A DNA stretch of 64,000 nucleotides, from contig CAZHED010000017.1 in NCBI GenBank assembly GCA_964531095.1, positions 1 through 64,000 on the forward strand, read 5' to 3'. The notes under the pieces are model-generated. The model did not search any database and was not told the DNA's origin. It worked only from the letters and a program-made list of their open reading frames with translations. Shown piece by piece: positions 57,424 through 64,000 of the stretch. Made by a program: the position numbers and the translations under genes. Positions within the stretch are counted from its first letter, which is position 1, and the number at the start of each line of letters is the position of its first letter. The DNA comes from Palsa-1150 sp964531095. Its GTDB lineage: Bacteria > Myxococcota_A > Polyangia > Polyangiales > Polyangiaceae.

Positions 57424-58506
57424 CTAACGAACGACGGTGCGCGGCGGCGGGCGCGCTTCGTCGGCCTTGATCGAGTAGCGCACGAGCGCCCGAAGCACGT
57501 CGTTTCGCTCGACATTGCCGATGACGCTCTTCAGGTCTTCGTAGACGGTGGGATCGACGAGGAGTGCCCCGAGAGTTCCTTTTCCCTGCCGGATGTCCCC
57601 CACGATGGCACGCAGGTCGTCGCTCATCGCGTTCAGGTTGCCGATCACGTGTTGCGATGAGCTGTCGCCGTAAAGAAGCGCGTGCGCGAGCCCGTTGCCC
57701 TCGCGGATCGCCCGCAAGTCCTCGTGCAGCTCGGCCATGGTCCCGACGGCGTCTTTGGACATCTCGCCGTCGTAGACGAGCGCGTGCGCGATCCCAGGCC
57801 CCTGACGCAGGTGGCCGGTGAAGTCCTGAACGTCCGCGAGAGCGTTGTCGAGCCGCGTCGAGGCACCGTCGAGGCGAACGATCAGACTGCTGAACTCGTC
57901 GGCTTCGCGGTGGTCGAAAAAGAGGCGATGGATGCTGCCGTCGCCGTGCACCGTGGCGTCGAGAAGCGAGTGCAGATCGGCGATCGAACCTTTGATGTCT
58001 GCGGCGAACTTGGGATCGCCGAGCGCTTGCGCGAGCGGCGCGATGCGCTCGATCGCCTCGGCGGTTACGGCGGCCACCTTGTTGGCCGCTGCGAACACGT
58101 CGCTCGGCTCTTCCGAGGCGATCAGCTGCTGGGGATCCTGAGCGGGCGCGTCCTGCGAGCCGACCGTGAGGTCGATCATTTTGTCACCGAGCAGCCCCTT
58201 GTTGACTACGTGCGCGAGGGTGTCGACGCGAATTCGGGCCGTTTCCTTCTTGGAGATGCTGAGCGACACGAAGACGCGCGCGTCGCCCGAGTTGTTGCTG
58301 TGATCGACGCTGGTAACGCCGCCGATGTCCAAGCCGCCCATGCGAACGGGGGCGCCGGGCTTGAGGCCCGCCACGTCATGAAACGCGGTGCGGTATTGGA
58401 TCTTCTTCTGCCAGAGCCCGCGCGTGTCGCCGATGAGGAACACTCCGACCATCGTCAGGGCGAGCCCAAGAATGACGAAGAGACCGACTTTCAACTGACG
58501 CGTCAT
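57424..58506 (-). CDS. MlaD-type MCE lipid-transport protein
   Basis: The protein is 360 aa. One N-terminal membrane helix (VGLFVILGLALTMVGVFLIG) is followed by the MCE domain (IQYRTAFHDVAGLKPGAPVRMGGLDIGGV, LAHVVNKGLLGDKMIDLT) and a long helical part with repeated LHEDLRAIREGNGLAHALLYGD-type units that may form a tunnel, as in PqiB/Mce. It is part of an ABC system that moves phospholipids between the membranes. The ATPase gene lies just upstream; no MlaE permease gene is adjacent. Confidence 0.9.
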   Translation of the reverse strand: MTRQLKVGLFVILGLALTMVGVFLIGDTRGLWQKKIQYRTAFHDVAGLKPGAPVRMGGLDIGGVTSVDHSNNSGDARVFVSLSISKKETARIRVDTLAHVVNKGLLGDKMIDLTVGSQDAPAQDPQQLIASEEPSDVFAAANKVAAVTAEAIERIAPLAQALGDPKFAADIKGSIADLHSLLDATVHGDGSIHRLFFDHREADEFSSLIVRLDGASTRLDNALADVQDFTGHLRQGPGIAHALVYDGEMSKDAVGTMAELHEDLRAIREGNGLAHALLYGDSSSQHVIGNLNAMSDDLRAIVGDIRQGKGTLGALLVDPTVYEDLKSVIGNVERNDVLRALVRYSIKADEARPPPRTVVR

Positions 58507-58596
58507 GTGTCTTTCCTAAGTGTAGTGGGAACGAGTGGGGCGCGCCCCTGGCCGAGGTCGAACCGTTGCACCCGGCGATGCCCGCCGCGGCGCGGG

Positions 58597-59427
58597 TCAC
58601 GACGAAGCAAGCAGCGACGCAACGTCCTCCGTTTCCGGCGCGTGCCCCTCGATGAAGTTTCGAACCGCCTGGTTGGTCGTGTCGCGAAATTCGTCCTTCG
58701 GGGCGACGAGCAGGATGCGCCCCTTGCCGATCATCGCGAGCCGGTCAGACACGGAGAACGCCGTCCCCATATCGTGCGTGACGACGACGCTCGTCAGCTT
58801 CAACGACCGCTGAATACCCTTGATGAGGTGATTGATGCGGGCCGTGTTGATCGGATCGAGCCCCGTCGTTGGCTCGTCGTAGAGGATCACCTCGGGCTGC
58901 AGAGCCAAGGTGCGCGCCAGGCCGACGCGCTTCTTCATGCCGCCAGAAAGGTCGCTCGGGCGCATCGGCTGAATGCCCGGAAGGCCGACCAAGCCGAGCG
59001 CCTGCGCGACGCGCGCGTCGATTTCGTCGGCCGACATCGTGTTCCAGAACTGCTCGCGCAGCCCGTAGGCGACGTTCTCCCCGACCGTGAGCGAGTCGAA
59101 CAGCGCCGCCCCCTGAAAGAGGTACGCGATGCGACGGCGCACGTCGGTCAGCTTCTCGTCGTTCATTTTGGTGACGTCTTGGCCGTCGAAAAGGATCTCG
59201 CCTGCGTCCGCCGTGAGAAGGCCGATGAGCATCTTGAGCATGACGCTCTTGCCCCCGCCCGAAGCGCCCAAGACCGTCAGCGTCTCGCCGCGACGGATTT
59301 CCAGGTTCAGGTCCGAGAAGATGTTTTTCGGGCCGAAGCTCTTGCGAACCCCCACGTAACGAATGAACACCTCACCGAGGGGGCGGTTCGAAGGGTCCGT
59401 GGGGCTCATATGGGGTGGCGGCAGCAT
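58597..59427 (-). CDS. MlaF-type ABC transporter ATPase
   Basis: The protein is 276 aa. It has Walker A GASGGGKSVM, the signature DLSGGMKKRVGLARTLAL, Walker B VILYDEPTTGLDP, and the switch His in VVVTHDMGTAF. IRYVGVRKSFGPKNIFSDLNLEIRRGE is typical of the Mla/Mkl subfamily, as is FRDTTNQAVRNFIEG near the C-terminus. It powers lipid transport with MlaD. The ATG at 59427 has an alternative at 59409. The usual permease MlaE must be elsewhere. Confidence 0.92.
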   Translation of the reverse strand: MLPPPHMSPTDPSNRPLGEVFIRYVGVRKSFGPKNIFSDLNLEIRRGETLTVLGASGGGKSVMLKMLIGLLTADAGEILFDGQDVTKMNDEKLTDVRRRIAYLFQGAALFDSLTVGENVAYGLREQFWNTMSADEIDARVAQALGLVGLPGIQPMRPSDLSGGMKKRVGLARTLALQPEVILYDEPTTGLDPINTARINHLIKGIQRSLKLTSVVVTHDMGTAFSVSDRLAMIGKGRILLVAPKDEFRDTTNQAVRNFIEGHAPETEDVASLLASS

Positions 59428-59469
59428 AGAGCGTGTTGCAACCGGACGAACCGGCGCGCGCCGCGCCGA

Positions 59470-61140
59470 TCAGGAAGGCTCTACCACGGCAAGGCGCATT
59501 TCGATCGCGTTGCCGCCTTTCCATGAATCGCGACGCAGAACGCCGGCCACGCTCGCGTGCGTACCGAGCCGCGCCGTCCACGCTCCCATCTCCGGACCGA
59601 AGCACGAGAGCGGCGTTCCTTGAACATCGAGCCAGATGCGCAGGTGGCCGCCGCGGACCTCCTTCGTCCCCAGCACGCGCGCCCTATCGATCGCGACTCG
59701 CGGCGCCGGGTTCGCCTGCCCGCATGGCTCGAAACGGTCGAGGTCGACCACGACGCGCGCGGGCGAGTCCCCCTCTTCGAGGTGCGCGTCTGCGTCGAAG
59801 GCACCGGTCGCGTCCGGCACGCCCATCGCTGCGCATGCGGCGCAAAAGAGGTCACGCAGCCGATCCACGCGATCGCTTGCGACGTCGACGCCCGCCGCGG
59901 CGTGGTGGCCGCCGAACCCGACGAGCGCGTCGCGCGAGCGGGCGAGCGCGTCGTACACGGAGAATCCCGGCGGCGCCCGCGCCGAGCCTCGCCCGGTCGC
60001 GCCGTCGAGGGCGATGATGACCGTCGGCTTGCCGAAGCGCGAGGCGAGCCGTCCGGCCACGATGCCCACCACGCCCGGATGCCACCCCTGTTTGGCAAGG
60101 ACGATGGCGGGAAGACGCCCGAGGGCCGCATCGGACAGCGCGTCGAGCGCCTCGGCCAACACTGCGTTCTGGATCTCCTTTCGGCGGGTCGACTGCGTCT
60201 CCACCTCGCCCGCCAGCCGCTGCGCGGCGGCGTCGTCTCTCGCCAGGAGCAGGGAGAGCGCGAGATCCGGTTTGTCGAGCCGCCCGGGGGCGTTGATCCG
60301 CGGCGCGAGGCGGAAGGACACGTCTTCGCCGGTGACGGCCGCCGCGCTCAGGCCCGCGATATGGGCTAGCGCTCGGGTGCCTGGGCGGGCCCCGCGCGCG
60401 AGGAGCCCGAGGCCAGCCCTCACGAGCGCACGATTGTCGCCGTCGAGCGGCGCAACGTCGCCGATCGTCCCGATGGCGACGAAGTCGAGCCACTGGCGCA
60501 TGTCCAGAGGGACGCCGAGCGCGGCGCGAACGCCCGCGCCCATCGAGAGGGCCAGCCCTACGGACGCGAGCCCCTTGTAGGCAAAATGGCACTCCGGGCG
60601 GTGCGGATTGAGGAACGCGAGCGCGGGCAGCGGCGCGTCCGGAACGCGGTGGTGGTCGATGACGACCGCGTCGACCCCGGCGCGGCGCAAGCGCTCGAGG
60701 CGTTCGTGATCGCTCGATCCGCAGTCACAGGTCACGAGCAGCGTTGCGCCCGTGGCGAGGACGCGCGCGAGCGCCTGCCCCGAGAGCCCGTACCCACCAC
60801 CGAAGCGGTCGGCGAGCTCGACGACGACCTCCGCCCCGAGCGTGCGCAGAACGTCAGCGAGCAAGGCGGCCGCCGTCACGCCGTCGGCGTCGTAATCGCC
60901 GAACACGCAGATGAGCTCACGGGCGCGCACGGCGCGCGTCACACGTTCGACGGCCTCGCTGCGATCCTTCATCGCCTCGGGAGGCGTCAGGTGCGCGAGG
61001 CGTGGGTCGAGAAAGCGCGCCGAATGCTCGGGGGCGGCGAGGCCGCGGGACACGAGGACGCTGGCCGCCGTGCGTGTGAGCGAGAGCGCCCGCGCGAGCT
61101 CTTTCGCGTCCTCCCCCGCTCGTGGTGGCAGACGAAGCAT
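59470..61140 (-). CDS. recJ: Single-strand DNA exonuclease RecJ
   Basis: The protein is 556 aa. The DHH phosphoesterase motifs are GDYDADGVTAAALL, LLVTCDCGSSDHE, AVVIDHHRVPDA and the DHHA1 motif GFGGHHAAAG; the OB-like C-terminal domain includes DLDRFEPCGQANPAPRVAI and VRGGHLRIWLDV. It degrades 5' ends of single-stranded DNA in recombination and mismatch repair. The start at 61140 has GGAAGG upstream; longer upstream sequence is not conserved. Confidence 0.94.
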   Translation of the reverse strand: MLRLPPRAGEDAKELARALSLTRTAASVLVSRGLAAPEHSARFLDPRLAHLTPPEAMKDRSEAVERVTRAVRARELICVFGDYDADGVTAAALLADVLRTLGAEVVVELADRFGGGYGLSGQALARVLATGATLLVTCDCGSSDHERLERLRRAGVDAVVIDHHRVPDAPLPALAFLNPHRPECHFAYKGLASVGLALSMGAGVRAALGVPLDMRQWLDFVAIGTIGDVAPLDGDNRALVRAGLGLLARGARPGTRALAHIAGLSAAAVTGEDVSFRLAPRINAPGRLDKPDLALSLLLARDDAAAQRLAGEVETQSTRRKEIQNAVLAEALDALSDAALGRLPAIVLAKQGWHPGVVGIVAGRLASRFGKPTVIIALDGATGRGSARAPPGFSVYDALARSRDALVGFGGHHAAAGVDVASDRVDRLRDLFCAACAAMGVPDATGAFDADAHLEEGDSPARVVVDLDRFEPCGQANPAPRVAIDRARVLGTKEVRGGHLRIWLDVQGTPLSCFGPEMGAWTARLGTHASVAGVLRRDSWKGGNAIEMRLAVVEPS

Positions 61141-61200
61141 CGTCACCTTCCAGCAAGAGCGCGTGCAGCACGCGGAGTCAATCTTGATACGCTCCCCGCC

Positions 61201-61575
61201 ATGCAACCACCACCTGTCGATCAGGCCCGCTCGCTCCTCGCGCTCGACACGAAGGTCATCCTCTTCGGACTGTGCACGGCCGCGCTGACAGCCGCCGGAA
61301 CGTTCTTTCAGAAATTGAACGGCGTGCGCTTCGGAAATGCGTTTCTGAGTGGATGGCTCCTTCTGGCGGCCATTTGCTTTTTCCCGACGTTCATCATTAC
61401 CAACAAGGTATTCTTGATGGGAGGCAGAATGTCCCTCTTCGTGCCGGCGACCGCGGCGGCATACGTCTTCTCGATGCTCGTCGGGCGCTATTACTTCGGC
61501 GAAGAGGTCTCGTACAATCGGTGGTTCGGCTGCGCACTGATCGTCGTCGGGGTGGGAGTCGTTGCCAGGGGGTAA
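61201..61575 (+). CDS. Small four-TM EamA/SMR-like membrane protein
   Basis: The protein is 124 aa with four hydrophobic helices (KVILFGLCTAALTAAGTFFQKL, AFLSGWLLLAAICFFPTFIITNKVF, LFVPATAAAYVFSMLVGRYYFGE, RWFGCALIVVGVGVVARG). The end GEEVSYNRWFGCALIVVGVGV is typical of EamA/DMT half-size exporters. It probably works as a dimer; the substrate is unknown. It is divergent from recJ with a 60-nt gap and convergent with secF. Confidence 0.8.
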   Translation: MQPPPVDQARSLLALDTKVILFGLCTAALTAAGTFFQKLNGVRFGNAFLSGWLLLAAICFFPTFIITNKVFLMGGRMSLFVPATAAAYVFSMLVGRYYFGEEVSYNRWFGCALIVVGVGVVARG

Positions 61576-61588
61576 CGCCCCGGGGTCG

Positions 61589-62851
61589 CTACCCGGCCGC
61601 GCCTTGACGGCGATCGAAGGGCCCCTCCGGCGGACGCCTCGGCGCATTCAGGCGAGCCTTCTGGTCCGACCGCCTGGCCATGCTGGTGTCGATCCACTCG
61701 GTGAGCGGAGCGGCCACGTAGATGCTCGAGTAGGTGCCGGCGACGATGCCGACGACGAGCGCGAGCATGAAATCTTTGATGACGCCCGTTCCATAGACGA
61801 AGAAGGCGAGCACGCTGAGCATCGTCAGGCCAGACGTCAGGATCGTGCGCGACAGCGTCTCGCTGACACTCAGGTTGATGATTCGCGCGAACGACTTGCC
61901 CCGGTGCTTGCCGAGATTCTCTCGAATGCGGTCGTAGACGACGACCGTGTCGTTCATCGAGTAGCCGATGACGGTCAGCACCGCGGCGATCGTCGATAGC
62001 GTGATTTCCTTGTGCAAGAGGATGAATACGCCGATGACGACCATCGCGTCGTGAATGCACGCAACGACGACCCCCGGCGCGAAGCGCAGGTCGAAGCGGA
62101 ACGCGAGGTAGAGCATGATGAACACGATCGCGATCGCGACCGCGTTGCGCGCGCTGTCGCGCAACTGCTTGCCCGCCTTGGGGCCGACCCACTCGACGCG
62201 GAGCGCGTGATCAGGCACGACGTCGGCGCCGAGCTTCGTCTGAAGGCGCTCAATGAGCTGATCGCCCTTGCTGAGCAGCTGGATCTCGACCCGGCGATCG
62301 CGCGGGTTCAAGACCTGCGGGTTGGTCGCGCTCGCGCGAAGCGCGACACCTGGAACGCTCCCTATCTGCTCTTTGATCTTGGACAGGTCCGGATCGAAGT
62401 CGTAGCGCGTGCTGATTTTGTCGCCCCCCGCGCTGAACTTGACCTCGGTCGCGCGTGCGTTCTCGGGACACTTCACCGGATCGGCGATCGGTGCGGCCGG
62501 ATCATCAGTATAGCAGAGCGCGGCGCGCAGGGCGTCCTTCTCGCCCTCCGTGATCGCGCTCACGTCCTGAACGCGGATGAGAAAATGGTACGCGTTGTTC
62601 GGGTCCACCACCTGCACGACGTCGGGCGTTTGGAACCCGGCGGCCTCGACGGCGTGGCGCACGGTGCCGCCATCCACAGCCTTGTTGAAGGCGATCTCGA
62701 CCTCGGTGCCGCCCCGGAAGTCGGTGCCGTAGTTGGGGCCGGGGTAGAAACAGAGAATGACCGACCCGATGACGAGGATGAAGCTCAGCGGGATCCAGAA
62801 CCGCCGCTGGCCCATGAAGTCGAAGACACGTCCCGGCTTGAAGAACTCCAT
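61589..62851 (-). CDS. secF: Protein translocase subunit SecF
   Basis: The protein is 420 aa. An N-terminal membrane helix (FWIPLSFILVIGSVILCFYPGPNYGTDFRGGTEVEIAF) is followed by a periplasmic domain longer than usual (about residues 50-200, including FLIRVQDVSAITEGEKDALRAAL) and five further membrane helices (LYLAFRFDLRFAPGVVVACIHDAMVVIG, TVIGYSMNDTVVVYDRIRENL, SRTILTSGLTMLSVLAFFVYG). It drives late steps of Sec export with SecD. It lies 3 nt downstream of secD. Confidence 0.93.
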   Translation of the reverse strand: MEFFKPGRVFDFMGQRRFWIPLSFILVIGSVILCFYPGPNYGTDFRGGTEVEIAFNKAVDGGTVRHAVEAAGFQTPDVVQVVDPNNAYHFLIRVQDVSAITEGEKDALRAALCYTDDPAAPIADPVKCPENARATEVKFSAGGDKISTRYDFDPDLSKIKEQIGSVPGVALRASATNPQVLNPRDRRVEIQLLSKGDQLIERLQTKLGADVVPDHALRVEWVGPKAGKQLRDSARNAVAIAIVFIMLYLAFRFDLRFAPGVVVACIHDAMVVIGVFILLHKEITLSTIAAVLTVIGYSMNDTVVVYDRIRENLGKHRGKSFARIINLSVSETLSRTILTSGLTMLSVLAFFVYGTGVIKDFMLALVVGIVAGTYSSIYVAAPLTEWIDTSMARRSDQKARLNAPRRPPEGPFDRRQGAAG

Positions 62852-62854
62852 GGG

Positions 62855-64000
62855 TCAGAACTCCGCTCCCACGCTGAGCCGTTTCACCTTGGCGCCGCGA
62901 ACCCACCAGTCGAAGACTAGGCGCGTGCAGAAAAACCCGGTGAAGAGACTGCAGAGGATACCGACGATGAGCGTGACGGCGAACCCCTTGACTGGACCGC
63001 TGCCATACTGGGCTAGGATAAGCCCCGTGATGAACACGGTCATGTGCCCGTCGATGATCGAAGGCCACGCGCGCTCGTAGCCGGCATCGACGGCCGCCCG
63101 CACGCTCTTTCCCGCGCGCAATTCTTCGCGGATGCGCTCGTTGATGAGGACGTTCGCGTCGATGCTCATGCCGATGGTGAGAGCCAGGCCTGCTACGCCG
63201 GGCAGGGTCATCGTAGCGCTGAAGCTCGCGAGGACGGCGAGCTGCAAGAACAGATTGAAGAGAACGGCTACGTCGGCGACGATTCCCGACTTCCGATAAT
63301 AGATGAACATGAAGAGGAGCACCGCGCTCACTCCGTAGAGCACGCCCTTCACGGCTTCGTGGATGGCGTCCCGGCCCAGCGACGGTCCGATCAGCGACTC
63401 GTTGCTTGGGGTGATCGGCGCGGGCAGAGCGCCCGACTTGAGCACGCGGACGAGCTGATTCGCGTCATGCAGCTGCTTCTCCGGATCCCCCGCGCCCATA
63501 GTAATCGTCGCCCTGCCCCCGCCAATCTTGGTCCGGATGACCGGCGCCGAGTCGACGATTTCGTCGAGGATGATCGCGAAACGCCGGTTGATGTTGGCCC
63601 CGGTGACCTCCTCAAACCGGTCGGCTCCGGCCGGCGAGAACGAGAGGAGCACCTGATATTGCCCGAAATTTTGCTGGTCCTGGTTGACGCTCGCGTCCGT
63701 GATGTAATCGCCCGTCAGCTCGGCACGCGCGAACATATAGACCGTGCGCCAGCCCACCTGCTTGAACTGCAGCGGCTCGGTCCCTTCGACCGGCTCGGTG
63801 ACCGACTCGAAGCCGAGGGCGTGGTCGTCGGGAACGTTGAGGGTCTTCGCCCAGGCCTTGAATCGCCCCAAGCACTCGGCCATCGTCTCGCTGGCGTACT
63901 TCGGGGGCTGGCACGACATCCGCGCTGAGAAACCTTTGACGGACTTCTTGTGGCCGGCGGCGTCCAGGCCGTCGGGCGCCATTTCTTGATACTGCGCAAT
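62855..64000 (-). CDS. secD: Protein translocase subunit SecD (5' end beyond window)
   Basis: 382 C-terminal residues are visible and the frame stays open to the window edge. ANINRRFAIILDEIVDSAPVIRTKI, VKGVLYGVSAVLLFMFIYYR, the signature GLALTIGMSIDANVLINERIREELRAG and SIIDGHMTVFITGLILAQYGSGPVKGFAVTLIVGILCSLFTGFF identify SecD. The partner secF follows immediately. The N-terminal membrane helix and most of the periplasmic P1 head lie outside. Confidence 0.92.
   Translation of the reverse strand: MAQYQEMAPDGLDAAGHKKSVKGFSARMSCQPPKYASETMAECLGRFKAWAKTLNVPDDHALGFESVTEPVEGTEPLQFKQVGWRTVYMFARAELTGDYITDASVNQDQQNFGQYQVLLSFSPAGADRFEEVTGANINRRFAIILDEIVDSAPVIRTKIGGGRATITMGAGDPEKQLHDANQLVRVLKSGALPAPITPSNESLIGPSLGRDAIHEAVKGVLYGVSAVLLFMFIYYRKSGIVADVAVLFNLFLQLAVLASFSATMTLPGVAGLALTIGMSIDANVLINERIREELRAGKSVRAAVDAGYERAWPSIIDGHMTVFITGLILAQYGSGPVKGFAVTLIVGILCSLFTGFFCTRLVFDWWVRGAKVKRLSVGAEF

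Overview
The window is 64 kb of high-GC bacterial DNA. It is dominated by one almost complete flagellar gene cluster, from about 2.3 to 40.8 kb, flanked by unrelated housekeeping and envelope genes. A CdnL/CarD-family regulator, an MglA-like small GTPase, B12-dependent radical SAM and prolyl oligopeptidase genes, and many short secreted proteins with Ala/Pro-rich tails all point to a Myxococcota-like (deltaproteobacterial, probably Polyangia) organism. That assignment is inferred from gene content only; there is no rRNA or other marker here. One 100-base run of N (17761-17860) marks an assembly gap inside a tandem repeat.

Left arm of the flagellar cluster (minus strand, 2341-30484). In transcription order from the right: flgB, flgC, fliE, fliF, a 128-bp palindrome, fliG, fliH, fliI, fliJ, fliK, flgD, flgE, fliL, fliM, a 1-kb minisatellite, fliN, fliO, fliP, fliQ, fliR, flhB, flhA, flhF, fliA, flgF, a small HDOD-like gene, a FlgJ-type muramidase, fliC, fliD, fliS, a TPR glycosyltransferase and a receiver-less sigma-54 activator. 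Most neighbours overlap by ATGA or GTGA, so a long translationally coupled operon is likely. A zinc-ribbon miniprotein and a B12/radical SAM enzyme follow at the far left.

Right arm (plus strand, 30623-41991). flbD, motA, motB and two small envelope proteins come first. Then come flgG, flgA, flgH, flgI and flgJ (rod-binding half), then flgM, flgN, flgK, flgL, csrA and fliW, and finally an unknown one-TM protein.

Regulation can partly be read from the DNA. Sigma-54 (-24/-12, GG-N10-GC) elements lie before flbD-mot, flgG and fliD, with a weaker one before flgB. A shared sigma-28 signature (ACTAAAG, 12 nt, CCGCCGTTC) precedes fliC, flgM and the unknown gene at 40852, so that gene probably belongs to the FliA regulon. 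The expected hierarchy is: sigma-54 activator, then hook-basal body genes and FliA; FliA is held by FlgM until hook completion, then drives filament genes. CsrA-FliW probably tunes flagellin translation through a structured fliC leader. No chemotaxis genes and no flhG are present in the window, and FliM lacks the usual CheY-binding N-terminus.

Right flank (42-64 kb): a GH3 glycosidase lipoprotein, cdnL, an extended MglA-like GTPase, a Gfo/Idh oxidoreductase with a fumarylacetoacetase-fold hydrolase, a YjbQ protein, a metallophosphoesterase, a peroxiredoxin, a HIT protein, a SRPBCC protein, a prolyl oligopeptidase, a DUF5924/DUF2914-like membrane protein, mlaD-mlaF-type lipid transport genes, recJ, a small EamA-like membrane protein, secF and the 3' part of secD.
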